A stretch of DNA of 64,000 nt from Rhodococcus opacus B4 (lineage in GTDB: Bacteria > Actinomycetota > Actinomycetes > Mycobacteriales > Mycobacteriaceae), in contig NC_012522.1 in the NCBI RefSeq assembly GCF_000010805.1, positions 372,001-436,000 of the forward strand, in the 5' to 3' direction. The notes beneath the pieces were generated by a model. The model made no database searches. It saw only the letters and a list, made by a program, of their open reading frames with translations, and was not told the DNA's origin. Made by a program: the position numbers and the translations under genes. The stretch's first letter is position 1. The number at the start of each line of letters is the position of its first letter. Shown here in pieces: positions 18,663-27,447 of this stretch.

Positions 18663-21500
18663 TCACCGCCCCGGCGCCGGCGCCGGTGCCGGTGGTCGCG
18701 GGAAGTAGTGCTCGAGGATCTTCTTGACCACGGGGCCGGAAGTCGCCGACCCGAAACCACCTCCACGGACCAGCACCGACACCACGATTTCGGGGGCGTC
18801 GAACGGCGCCACCGCGGAGAACCAGGCGTTGAGCCCCTCCCCCGGCGCCGACGGATCCTCCGCGGTTCCGGTCTTCGCGCCTGCCGGTACCGGCAGGTTC
18901 GCGAGTTGCCCGGCGGTCCCGGCGGCGGCGGAGGCGCGCATCCCTGCCCGGACGGGATCGAGACGGTCCGCGAACGCGAGCCGCTGCGGTGCCGCGGTGG
19001 GGATGGAGATCAGTTCCGGCCCGTATGCCGCGGCCAGCTGAGGTGTCACCATCGCGCCGGTGGCGATCCCCGACGTCCAGCGCGCCACCTGGATCGGGGT
19101 CGCGCTGACCGTGCCCTGCCCGATACCCATCAACAGCGTCGACCCGGGATACCACGTGGCCCCGATGCTTCCGACGTTCTCCGGGGTGCCGAGAAATCCC
19201 TCCGACTCACCGGGCAGGTCGATCCCGGACCGCCGTCCCGCGCCGAGTTGGCTCGCGACGTCGGCCATCTTCTCCGGCCCCAGAAGCTCACCGAGCTTGT
19301 AGAAGTAGACGTTGTCGGACCACTGGATCGCCCCGAGCAGATTGTTCGGGCCCATCGGCTGCCAGTTGCGGAAGGTGTGGCCGCCGTACGTGTACGCCGC
19401 GCCGGTCTCGATGACCGCGTCCGGCGAGAGCACCGGGTACTGCATGTCCGCCGACGCGACCACGATCTTGAATGTCGAACCGGGCGGCACCGCGGTCTGG
19501 GTGGCGTGGTTGACCAACGGACTCGGACCCGGGGTCTGGCTCTGCGCCGTGAGGGCGACGAGATCGGCCGGGGGTCCGTAGACATTGTTGTCGGCGCCCG
19601 GGACGCTCGCGAGCGCCAGTACTGCTCCGGTTCGCGCGTCCATCACGACGGCGGCGCCGAGGTCGCCCTTGCTGGTTCGCATCGCTTCCGTGAGTGCGTC
19701 GGTGGCCAGGGTCTGCACGCCGATGTCGAGGTGCAGGCGCAGATCGTGGCCCCGTACCGGGTCGACACGCTCGCCGGTGGCCACCGGATTGCCGGACGGA
19801 TCGACGTACATGCACTGTTTGCCGTCACTGCCGCGGAGCAGAGCGTCGTATTGCTTCTCGAGTCCCGCCTTGCCGACGCGTGACCCGAGTGCAAGGTGTG
19901 GCCACCGTTCCATGTCGTCGGCGTCGGCGACTCCGACGTGACCGAGGATGGACGCGAGTACGGCGCCGTACGGGTACTGCCTACGACCGGACGGCACCAC
20001 GAGGACACCGGGAATCCGCGCGTCCACGATGCGCCGCGCCTGGTCGGGCGCGACCCTGCCCACGGCCACCTGGGTTTCGCCCTCGCCGCCGGCGTCGATC
20101 AGGTCCGACAGCTCGTTGGGTGACTTCACGAGCAGCGCGGCGAGCCGGTTGCGGGCGTCGTCGTCGCTGTCCTCGAACATCCGGGCGACCACGGCAACGG
20201 CGTACTCGGCCACGTTCACCACGAGGGGGACACCGTTGCGGTCGACGATCAGTCCGCGTTCGGCAGGCAGGCGGATGCACCGCATCATCTGCGCATCGCT
20301 CATCGCCCGATACTCCGCGCCCCGGTCGTGCTGCACCTGCCAGGCGAACACCGACATCGCGACGAGCGCGGCGATCATCGTCATCGTCCCCGCCGACATT
20401 CCGCGTGGTCGACGCCGCCGCCCCGGGTCGGGGGCCCACAGCGGCCGCGCGACGCCGTCTCGGCGCACCGCGAGCACCAGACCGATGGCGGCGAATCCGA
20501 CGATCGCGGCCGTCCCGCCGTAGCTGAAGAGGGGAATCGGCATCCCGGTGTGGGGCAGCAGCGACAGACTCTGTCCGATCGACACCAGCGCGTGGATGCC
20601 GAACAGCCCACCTATTCCGGCCGCGACGAGTGCCGCCTCCCGGGTTCGTGCCGTGCGCGCAGCGAGTGCGGCCCGCCACACGATCACCGACGTCGCCACC
20701 ACCACCGCCAGGCCGGCGATCAGACCCCACCCGTACACCAGGCTGGCAAACGCCAGATCATGCTCCGATTCGGGAAGAAACTGCGCCCGCACGTCGTACA
20801 GCGGGTCACGCGCCAAACCCCACAGGCCGCCGCTGCCGATCGCGATGTTCGCCTGCAACTCGGCCCACCCCGCGCCTGCCGGGTCGGCGTTGCTCGACAG
20901 GAACACGTGCACCCGTTCGAGCTGATACGGCCGGAGGAACAACACCGCGAGCGGCAGCGACGCGATCCCCACCACGAACAACGGGACCAGCGGGAGCAGC
21001 GGAACCCGCGCGAGGATGAGCATGAATCCCGCCGTCGCGACGAGCACGACGGCCGTCGACAGGTCGGGTTGGACCGCGACGAGCGTCACCGGCACCGCTG
21101 CAATCCCCAGGGTCGCGAGAAAACGCGCGAGGGTGAACCCACCCGCGAGCATGCTCGCGGGCACCAGGATCAGCGCGAGTTTGGCCAACTCGGACGGCTG
21201 AACGGTGAACACCCCGAAGTTCAGCCAGCGCTGCGCGCCCTTCGTCGCGACCCCCGCGAGGGGAACGGCCGCGAGCAACAGCGTCGCCACCCCGAACACC
21301 GCCCAGCCGAAGGTCCGGAGGTCACTCACCCGCAGGCGGGACACCACCCACATGATCGCGAGCCCGGCCGCCGCGAAGAGCAGATGGCGAACGGCGTGCC
21401 CCGTCATCCCAGTCGCCGTCAGATTCAGGAGACCGAGCACGACGAGGACGATCGCCGCCCCGACGATCCACGGATCGGATTCGTGCTTGCCGTCCTGCAT
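18663..21500 (-). CDS. Natural RodA(SEDS)-PBP2 fusion: glycosyltransferase and transpeptidase in one chain
   Basis: 945 residues. Residues 1-~350 are a SEDS polymerase with about ten membrane segments and the motifs QPSELAKLALI (101-111), LPESEHDLAFA (242-252, carrying the conserved Asp248) and PHTGMPIPLFSYGGT. A basic linker (GRRRRPRGM, ~360) leads to a further membrane segment (~371-388) and a class B penicillin-binding protein: PAERGLIVDRNG (412-423), catalytic Ser675 in PPGSTFK, WSDN (727-730) and KTGTAE (876-881). SEDS proteins polymerise glycan and class B PBPs cross-link it; normally they are separate subunits. The C-terminus is Pro/Ala-rich. All catalytic residues are present. Probably in operon with the gene 16 bp upstream. 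Confidence 0.92.
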   Translation of the reverse strand: MQDGKHESDPWIVGAAIVLVVLGLLNLTATGMTGHAVRHLLFAAAGLAIMWVVSRLRVSDLRTFGWAVFGVATLLLAAVPLAGVATKGAQRWLNFGVFTVQPSELAKLALILVPASMLAGGFTLARFLATLGIAAVPVTLVAVQPDLSTAVVLVATAGFMLILARVPLLPLVPLFVVGIASLPLAVLFLRPYQLERVHVFLSSNADPAGAGWAELQANIAIGSGGLWGLARDPLYDVRAQFLPESEHDLAFASLVYGWGLIAGLAVVVATSVIVWRAALAARTARTREAALVAAGIGGLFGIHALVSIGQSLSLLPHTGMPIPLFSYGGTAAIVGFAAIGLVLAVRRDGVARPLWAPDPGRRRRPRGMSAGTMTMIAALVAMSVFAWQVQHDRGAEYRAMSDAQMMRCIRLPAERGLIVDRNGVPLVVNVAEYAVAVVARMFEDSDDDARNRLAALLVKSPNELSDLIDAGGEGETQVAVGRVAPDQARRIVDARIPGVLVVPSGRRQYPYGAVLASILGHVGVADADDMERWPHLALGSRVGKAGLEKQYDALLRGSDGKQCMYVDPSGNPVATGERVDPVRGHDLRLHLDIGVQTLATDALTEAMRTSKGDLGAAVVMDARTGAVLALASVPGADNNVYGPPADLVALTAQSQTPGPSPLVNHATQTAVPPGSTFKIVVASADMQYPVLSPDAVIETGAAYTYGGHTFRNWQPMGPNNLLGAIQWSDNVYFYKLGELLGPEKMADVASQLGAGRRSGIDLPGESEGFLGTPENVGSIGATWYPGSTLLMGIGQGTVSATPIQVARWTSGIATGAMVTPQLAAAYGPELISIPTAAPQRLAFADRLDPVRAGMRASAAAGTAGQLANLPVPAGAKTGTAEDPSAPGEGLNAWFSAVAPFDAPEIVVSVLVRGGGFGSATSGPVVKKILEHYFPRPPAPAPAPGR

Positions 21501-21516
21501 GGCCCGCCCCCGGCAC

Positions 21517-22752
21517 TCAGCAGCGTGCGTTCTCGGCGGGCATCAACAGCGGCTCGGACGCGGCCGTCGCCGGGGCGCTCGTGATCGCCGCGACGGCCAG
21601 CGCGGCCCCGGCCGGCAGATCGGTCCGGACGACGCCGTACACCTGCTGCGACCCGGGCTGAACACGCTCCGACACGTCTCCGCCCGCCCGCACCTCACCC
21701 GAACAGCGGTCGTACACGTTCACCCTCCAGGTCACGGCATCGACAGTCGCCGCCGGATCGAGATGGACGTCCACGCGGATCGCGCACGCCTGCCCGGGAC
21801 CGCACTCACCGTTGGCGCGGGTGGCCGTGACGAGCGTGATCGGCCCGGCGCTGCCGGGAGCGCCGACGTCGACCGGTGGCGGCACACGTCCCGCGTCGGA
21901 CATGGCCGGCGTGGGCAGGCCGACCGGAGGTTCCGGTGGCGGCGGCGACACGGGCCGAATCTGATTCTGCTCCTCGGCATTCACCGGATTCAGGACGGCA
22001 TCCCAGCCTCGGCGCAGCTCCGACCACGCCCGCGGCGCCGCCACCACCGCCGCGAACAGGATCAGGATCGCCACGACACCGAGAGCGCCCTGCCGGCGCG
22101 ACGGCCGTCTCCTCCTGCGATGCCACGGATTCCGGACCGGCGGGAACCAGCCCGGTGATGCGAGAGTGGAACCAGCGGCCACAGGCGGCGGCTTCTCACC
22201 GGCCGCCCGCTCCTCCACGGTCGGGCCGTCAGGGCGTGGCCGTCCCTTGGTCGCCGCGACCAGCCTGGCGAGTTGGCAGCGTTTCCGCTCCTCCTCGGCG
22301 GGATCGAGGTCGGGTGCGATCGCCAGACGAACAGATTGCAGCAACGCATCGAGATCTGTTGTTTCGACGAGCGATTCGTGCAACCGGTCGGGCAGGGCCG
22401 AACCGCGACAGTTCGACGCGATGCTTCGGAACAGCCCGGCAACCGCCTCGTTCACGTCCTGCCCGGACACCGCACCGCGTCCGTACTCGATCATGAGATG
22501 CCCGCTGTCAGACACTGTCACGTTATGAAAACGGATGCGGTCCGGCCCTTCGCTCCGCGCCGGTTCGAGCTGATCCAGCGCATCGGCAACGAGCAGCGAC
22601 GCCTGTGCCGGTGACAGTATCGCCGCCGCGAGGAGTCTTGAGAGTGCGACACCGTTGACAGGGGCGGCAGGATGGGGGTGTTCGGGCGGTTCGGATCGAG
22701 CATCGGCGGGTTCGTTTCTCCTCGTGAGGAGCCCTGTCATCGCTTCGATCAT
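21517..22752 (-). CDS. Single-pass membrane protein of unknown function upstream of RodA-PBP2
   Basis: 411 residues. The N-terminal ~175 are soluble (VNGVALSRLLAAAILSPAQA, DRIRFHNVTVSDSGHLMIEY). A very basic stretch (HRRRRRPSRRQ) precedes one membrane segment (GALGVVAILILFAAVVAAP, ~225-243). The rest is probably extracytoplasmic: Pro-rich, then a beta-rich domain with four Cys (CGPGQACAIRV, YDRCSGE and the terminal Cys). Only 16 bp separate it from the RodA-PBP2 start, so it is very likely co-transcribed and may be a regulator of that fusion. I do not recognise the family. An alternative ATG lies 12 nt downstream. Confidence 0.75.
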   Translation of the reverse strand: MIEAMTGLLTRRNEPADARSEPPEHPHPAAPVNGVALSRLLAAAILSPAQASLLVADALDQLEPARSEGPDRIRFHNVTVSDSGHLMIEYGRGAVSGQDVNEAVAGLFRSIASNCRGSALPDRLHESLVETTDLDALLQSVRLAIAPDLDPAEEERKRCQLARLVAATKGRPRPDGPTVEERAAGEKPPPVAAGSTLASPGWFPPVRNPWHRRRRRPSRRQGALGVVAILILFAAVVAAPRAWSELRRGWDAVLNPVNAEEQNQIRPVSPPPPEPPVGLPTPAMSDAGRVPPPVDVGAPGSAGPITLVTATRANGECGPGQACAIRVDVHLDPAATVDAVTWRVNVYDRCSGEVRAGGDVSERVQPGSQQVYGVVRTDLPAGAALAVAAITSAPATAASEPLLMPAENARC

Positions 22753-22939
22753 CGCGCACCCCGACGCTCTGCCGCCCGCGCCGTGGAACGAGACCGGAGC
22801 GGGCGGCGACGGACCTTGAGTTGGGCTTACCCTGTGCCGAAATCCTTTACGCCTGCGTCATTCCATTTAACTCCGGCGGATGCTCCGGCGTCCGTGAAAT
22901 CGTCCCCACACATTTTCGTGGGCACGCCCGGAGGGTCTG

Positions 22940-24454
22940 TCACCGTCCACTCGGAGGCACCCCCAAGGCGCGCATCACGACCGCGCCCCAGTCCCGCCAT
23001 GCCGGGCAGGGCAACGGGTCCCGGTGGTTGAGGAACCGGATCACCTCGTCGTCGAAGGCGGCGGAGACGGGCAGAGACGAGTGCGCGGCGCGGACCGGGC
23101 AGCCGTTGCGTTCGACGTCCAGCCGCCAGCCGTGCGGCATCAGTGGAAGATCGGCAACCGACGCGACACTCAGAACACGCACTTCTTCGGGCAGGGTCTC
23201 GCCGAGAACGGCCTGTGCGCTGCCCGCCTCCCCGAGCAGTTGCCGCGCCGCGGGCGTGTCGGGGTCGAAGGGGAAGAAGGCGACCTCGATCGCGGGCACC
23301 GCCCAGCGCAACAGGTCGCCGAACACCCTGCCCGGTCGTTCGACGTCCGGCGGCGGAAACCCGAGCGGGGTCTCCGGGAACACACCCACCAGGATCAGCA
23401 CGTCCACCCGTGCCCGACCCGCGGCGACCGCTTCCCACGCAATCCAGCCGGCATGCGAATGTGCGGCAACGGTCAACGGCCGCTGCAGGTTCGCCGCCTG
23501 CTCCGCGAACAGGGCGACCTGTTCCCCGACGGGCCGCTGGGTGTCGGCCGGTTCGTACGGGGCGCCTGTCCGGATCGGGCAGCCGGCGTTTCGCCGGGGC
23601 TGCCCGCCACCGGTTCCGGCGTAGGAAAAGTAGTACACCTGTTCGCATTCGTACCCCAGCCGCTGCACGTCGGCCCGGTACATCGTCCCCTCCCCCGAAC
23701 GCGAGTCGATGCCGGACATGACGAGCAGCGAACCAGCCTGTCGTGGTCCGGGTTCCGGATAGTCGTATGCGCGGGTCGGAACGAAGGCCACCGACACGAC
23801 CGTCGACGCGACGAGCACGGCGGCGAGTGCCGCTACGGGCCGCCGCAGCGGCGCACGGTCCATCGCCCACACCGTCAGTCCCGTCGCCGCTGCAGATACC
23901 GGCACGAGTAGCACGGTCAGGGCGGGGACGCGGTCCGCCAGGGCGCCCAGTGCGAGGATCGCCGCGCAGTACGGCACCATCACCTCGATTCGCAGGCCCC
24001 TGCGCCACGCCCGCCCCATCGCCGCGCGCAGGCCGGCACCGCCCTGCCACGGCACCGGCCCGAGTATCCACACCACCACCGCGACGAGCGCCACCGCCGG
24101 CCAGAACGCCCGCGAGTACAGCATCGCGTAGGCGGTCGCATCGGCGCACGACGCCAGGAGGACCGGACCGAACGCAGTCGCATAGAACGCCGTCGCGAAA
24201 CGGATACGCCTCGAGTCGAGGCCACCGAGCATCCAGGCCATCAGCAGAATCCGCACGGCCGACACGACGGCAAGCAACACCAGGAACTGCGGCCACGAAT
24301 CGGTGCGTACCAGCAGAAGTCTCAGGTCCGCGAACTGATCGAGCGGCGGCAACGCGACGAGATGCAACAGTCCCGGCCACACGGGAACCACCCTGCCCAG
24401 CGCGAGCACGACGACCAGTACCGCCGCGGCCGCCAACGGCCACCACCGACTCAT
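22940..24454 (-). CDS. Membrane-anchored alpha/beta hydrolase
   Basis: 504 residues from ATG 24454 (MSRWWPLAAAAV, preceded by GAAGG); an ORF opening at 24595 is longer but its extra 47 residues lack codon bias. Six to seven hydrophobic segments fill the first ~235 residues. The soluble half begins near GSLLVMSGIDSRSGEGTMY and contains HSHAGW, a variant nucleophile elbow (H-S-H-A-G with Ser as the nucleophile). A Ser hydrolase with an unusual elbow is inferred; the acid and His residues are not assigned with certainty (D and H near LPLMPHGWRLDVERNG). The substrate is unknown. It is divergent from the DUF1931 gene. Confidence 0.72.
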   Translation of the reverse strand: MSRWWPLAAAAVLVVVLALGRVVPVWPGLLHLVALPPLDQFADLRLLLVRTDSWPQFLVLLAVVSAVRILLMAWMLGGLDSRRIRFATAFYATAFGPVLLASCADATAYAMLYSRAFWPAVALVAVVVWILGPVPWQGGAGLRAAMGRAWRRGLRIEVMVPYCAAILALGALADRVPALTVLLVPVSAAATGLTVWAMDRAPLRRPVAALAAVLVASTVVSVAFVPTRAYDYPEPGPRQAGSLLVMSGIDSRSGEGTMYRADVQRLGYECEQVYYFSYAGTGGGQPRRNAGCPIRTGAPYEPADTQRPVGEQVALFAEQAANLQRPLTVAAHSHAGWIAWEAVAAGRARVDVLILVGVFPETPLGFPPPDVERPGRVFGDLLRWAVPAIEVAFFPFDPDTPAARQLLGEAGSAQAVLGETLPEEVRVLSVASVADLPLMPHGWRLDVERNGCPVRAAHSSLPVSAAFDDEVIRFLNHRDPLPCPAWRDWGAVVMRALGVPPSGR

Positions 24455-24588
24455 ACCTTCGCTGTACTCGCTGCGGTGGTGGTGCACAACCCGGCCGGCC
24501 CACCACGCAGGACTTCGTGCCGGGCAACGCGATTCCAGCTCAGGCAGGGCCGCGACCACGGCAGGATGCTCCCGCAGGGAGAATGAAC

Positions 24589-25110
24589 ATGACATTCCCG
24601 GGCGGGATCGGGGAGGATGATCACCTGATGGACGGTTCGGAGGTCGGAAGCCACCGGTCGCTCATGACGTTCGACCAATTCGAGGACATCTTCCGGGTGG
24701 CCGCCAGTATCGGCGTCGTGAGGGACGACTTTCATCGATTCGACGACGTCGTCACCGGGAAGCTGTACGACCTGCTGCTCGTCGCCCAGTCCGATGCCGC
24801 CGCTCAGCACCGGAACGTCATCGAACTCACCGATCTGCCGATCACCAGAGGCTTGCAGGAGAACATCGGGTTGTTCCGGGAACTCGGCCCGCACCTCCGG
24901 GCCGGCCCGATCCTCGAGCGACTGACCGACTACCCGCCGCTCGGCGGCGCACTCGCAACGGACACCCGATCAGGGCTCCCCGACATCACCGGCGGACTGA
25001 GCGTCGCCCTCGCGCGCACCTTCCGCATCGTCTACCCCGAGCTGAGGACCCTGCGGGCCCGGACGACGCACTGGGCGCTGGTCAGCACGCTCGTCGACCT
25101 CTATCTCTGA
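24589..25110 (+). CDS. DUF1931 family protein (bacterial histone-fold-like)
   Basis: 173 residues. The ATG at 24589 has GGGAG at 7-8 nt; an ATG 6 nt upstream is also in frame but too close to it. The core MTFDQFEDIFRVAAS...FHRFDDVVTGKLYDLLLVAQ...RNVIELTDLPITRG matches DUF1931, whose Aquifex member has a tandem histone fold within one chain. The molecular role in bacteria is not settled; DNA binding is plausible but no basic patch stands out. The N-terminus is acidic (GGIGEDDHLMDG). It is divergent from the membrane hydrolase gene with a 134-bp spacer. Confidence 0.82.
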   Translation: MTFPGGIGEDDHLMDGSEVGSHRSLMTFDQFEDIFRVAASIGVVRDDFHRFDDVVTGKLYDLLLVAQSDAAAQHRNVIELTDLPITRGLQENIGLFRELGPHLRAGPILERLTDYPPLGGALATDTRSGLPDITGGLSVALARTFRIVYPELRTLRARTTHWALVSTLVDLYL

Positions 25111-25151
25111 CATCACCGGAGGCGGGCCGCTGTCCGCTCCCGATTTGGTAA

Positions 25152-25165
25152 CACCCCCGGGGGTG
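25152..25165. terminator. GC palindrome CACCCCCGGGGGTG after the DUF1931 gene
   Basis: A perfect 14-bp palindrome lies 42 bp past the DUF1931 stop codon. It may end that transcript or form part of the upstream region of the next gene; it has no loop and no T-run. Confidence 0.3.
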
Positions 25166-25192
25166 CAAACTTCCACCCCCGGATGGAGGGTC

Positions 25193-25250
25193 GACCACCC
25201 CTGTAGGGGGCGTTGGCGGGCCCCCCTTCCGGCGAAGACTGGTGTCAGTC
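25193..25250 (+). promoter_or_regulatory. Conserved upstream region of the small secreted protein, copy 1
   Basis: It contains GACCACCC, then GGG, CCGG and GGTGTC elements in the same order and almost the same spacing as at 61795-61846 before the paralogous gene. The segment GACTG-GTGT-CAGTC at 25237-25250 is an inverted repeat. The shared layout suggests both genes answer to the same regulator. Confidence 0.55.
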
Positions 25251-25296
25251 CACAAGGGACACGGAAAACCCCCACACCACACCCAGGAGCAACGCA

Positions 25297-25695
25297 ATGA
25301 ACTCGACCAAGACACGCATCGCCGCCGCAGCCGCAACGGGCGCCGCCATCGGACTCGGGATGTTCATGGCCCAGAGCGCCACCGCCGTCGCCGCACCCGC
25401 GCAGGCGACGTCGCCTCAGGTCGTCTCCCCGGACTCCGGGCTCTCCCCGTACAAGGTCGAGGTGAGAGACCGTATCGGTTGCGCCAATGCATGGCCCATG
25501 GTCGCCTGCGACGCCCCGGACGAGGACGTGCCCCCGCAGGTCACCCTCGTCGAGCCCGGCACCACCCTGGTCGAGCCCGGTGGCACGTCCCTCTTCGGCC
25601 CCGCCTCGGCGACCATCCATCAGGTCAACTACCCCCTCGAGCCCGACGACGGGGTGATCTCGCACTCGCTCGATCCCGACATGCCCTGGATGTGA
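25297..25695 (+). CDS. Small secreted protein of unknown function, paralogue A
   Basis: 132 residues; CCAGGAGC precedes the ATG. A signal peptide (KTRIAAAAATGAAIGLGM...SATAVAAP) is cleaved around residue 33. The mature part is acidic and contains exactly two Cys (IGCANAWPMVACDAPDED), probably a disulfide, then VEPG repeats and the ending DPDMPWM. A second copy at 61889-62269 shares the mature sequence closely, including DGVISHSLDPDMPWM. No family is recognised. The shared upstream region implies co-regulation. Confidence 0.8.
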   Translation: MNSTKTRIAAAAATGAAIGLGMFMAQSATAVAAPAQATSPQVVSPDSGLSPYKVEVRDRIGCANAWPMVACDAPDEDVPPQVTLVEPGTTLVEPGGTSLFGPASATIHQVNYPLEPDDGVISHSLDPDMPWM

Positions 25696-25752
25696 TGTGA
25701 CGACGACTCGGAGTAGACGACCTGGATCAGCTGCATCTCGCGCAGATTCGCG

Positions 25753-25783
25753 CGGCCGCCGGGGCCATCGGCCCCGGCGGCCG
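25753..25783. terminator. Strong 14-bp hairpin terminator
   Basis: Perfect arms CGGCCGCCGGGGCC and GGCCCCGGCGGCCG around loop ATC, 58 bp after the small secreted protein gene. No T-run, as is usual in high-GC actinobacteria. Confidence 0.7.
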
Positions 25784-25977
25784 AGGCGTGTGCGACGCGG
25801 TGTGCGGTGCGCTGCCGGAATATTTAGAAAGGCGAATCATCACTGACATCCGCGGACGCGAGGAGGACGATGAAACAGACCGGTCTCGCTCCTATCGTGA
25901 ACGAGTCCCGTTGTCGCGGGTCTTTTCGAAGTGATTCACCCTCTCCGCAGTTCCCGATCGAACGTGAGGCGGCCGAG

Positions 25978-27447
25978 ATGACGACAGAACGCGTGATGGG
26001 ATCTAAAGCTGCCGATCAAGAATGTCAGGACTGCGGCTACGAACCGGAGCTGAAGCGAACTCTGGGCTCCTTTCAGGTGTTCGCCGTCTCGTTCGCGTTC
26101 ATCTCGGTGGCAGTCGGGATCTTCGGCACCTACGACGACGTACTTCGCGACGCGGGGCCGGTGGGGATCTGGCTCTGGGTCGTCGTGGCTCTGGGACAGA
26201 TCCTGGTGGCGCTGGTGATCGCCCAATTCGCGGCTCGGATCCCACTCAGCGGCTCCTCCTACCAATGGGCCTCACGGCTGGCCAACCCGAAAGTCGGCTG
26301 GTTGTTCGGTTGGCTGACCTTCTGCTACCTGGCGCTCGGCGTGGTGACGGTCGACAATGCGATGGCGAGTTCCGCCCTCATGCCGCTGTTCGGCATGCAG
26401 CCCGACGAGGGCACGGCCCGCGTGATCACGCTCGTCGTGGTGCTTGTCCAGGCAGTGCTCGTCGTGTTCTCCACGCGCCTCGTCGGCTTGATCACGTCGG
26501 GCGCGGTGGGGCTCGAACTGGTGATCGTCGTGGTGCTCGCGATCGGGCTCTTCGTCGCCGTGCCGATCACAGGCGAGGGCTCGGTCGGCAACCTCACCTC
26601 CCGCGGTGTCGCCGAGGGCGCCCCCAATTATTTCGCCGTGGGCGGCGGATTGATGGCGGCGACGATCATGGGGCTCGCCACACTCGTCGGCTTCGACTCC
26701 GCGGCGAACATGGCTGAGGAGGCCAAGGATCCGTTTCGCAGCGTCCCGCGCGCGATCGTGGGGTCGGTGGTGGCGGCGGCGGTGCTGGGACTGGTGTTTC
26801 TGATCGCGCTCACCATCGCGATCGAAGATGTTCCCCGGATCAGCGACAGTGACACGCCGGTGGCGGCGATCCTGCGCGATCAGCTGGGTCCGGTGATGGA
26901 GCGAACCCTTCTGGTCGCAATCGCGTTCGCCTTCTTCGGCGCGGGGATGGTGACCTTGGCGACCTGCTCGCGCATGGTGTTCGCGATGTCGCGCGACGCA
27001 CGCTTCCCTGCTCACCGGCTGATGCGCCGGGTCAACCCGCGCACGCAGACACCCATTCCGGCGACCATCTTGATCGTCGTCGTGGGAGTCGTCCTGATGG
27101 CCGCACTGCCCGGCGGTGCACTGCTGGAGTTGCTCACGGTGGGAACGGTCATCTCGGCGGTCCTCTACGGCGGGATAGTCGTCCTCTATCTTGCAGTCCG
27201 CACACGGTTGGATCGGAAGGAAGGCGCGTTCGACCTCGGGCGCTTCGAGCTACCGGTCGCGATCTGCGCACTGGTGTGGTCGGCCTTCGTGGTGTTCGTG
27301 ATCGTGTCGCCCTCAACTGCGTTGACCTCGATATTGATTGCGGTCGGATTGCTCCTCGCGGGCGGGGTGTACTTCACCTATCTGTTGATATTCAAACGCG
27401 ACGTATTGGACACCGAGCCCGGAGACGCCGATGTCTTCGCGCACTGA
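25978..27447 (+). CDS. APC-superfamily amino-acid permease
   Basis: 489 residues and about twelve membrane segments. The opening ELKRTLGSFQVFAVSFAFIS and GIFGTYDDVLRDAGP mark the amino-acid/polyamine/organocation family. SSYQWASRLANPKVGWLFGW and GFDSAANMAEEAKDP are typical of the amino-acid and GABA-type permease group. The start at 25978 is favoured over an in-frame ATG at 25870, which has a strong GAGGAGG but is followed by 36 codons with atypical low-GC usage. The gene overlaps the FAD oxidoreductase gene by 17 nt, so permease and oxidase probably serve one pathway, uptake and oxidation of an amine or amino acid (inference). Confidence 0.88.
   Translation: MTTERVMGSKAADQECQDCGYEPELKRTLGSFQVFAVSFAFISVAVGIFGTYDDVLRDAGPVGIWLWVVVALGQILVALVIAQFAARIPLSGSSYQWASRLANPKVGWLFGWLTFCYLALGVVTVDNAMASSALMPLFGMQPDEGTARVITLVVVLVQAVLVVFSTRLVGLITSGAVGLELVIVVVLAIGLFVAVPITGEGSVGNLTSRGVAEGAPNYFAVGGGLMAATIMGLATLVGFDSAANMAEEAKDPFRSVPRAIVGSVVAAAVLGLVFLIALTIAIEDVPRISDSDTPVAAILRDQLGPVMERTLLVAIAFAFFGAGMVTLATCSRMVFAMSRDARFPAHRLMRRVNPRTQTPIPATILIVVVGVVLMAALPGGALLELLTVGTVISAVLYGGIVVLYLAVRTRLDRKEGAFDLGRFELPVAICALVWSAFVVFVIVSPSTALTSILIAVGLLLAGGVYFTYLLIFKRDVLDTEPGDADVFAH

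Noticed and set aside
18663-21500. Possibility that RodA and PBP2 are two genes merged by sequencing error
   Set aside because: The linker between the two domains is in frame, has normal codon use and no start or RBS at the PBP start, so a natural fusion is preferred.
25870-25977. Longer N-terminus for the permease starting at ATG 25870
   Set aside because: It has a strong RBS, but the next 36 codons use low-GC third positions unlike the rest of the gene, and no family member I recall has this extension.
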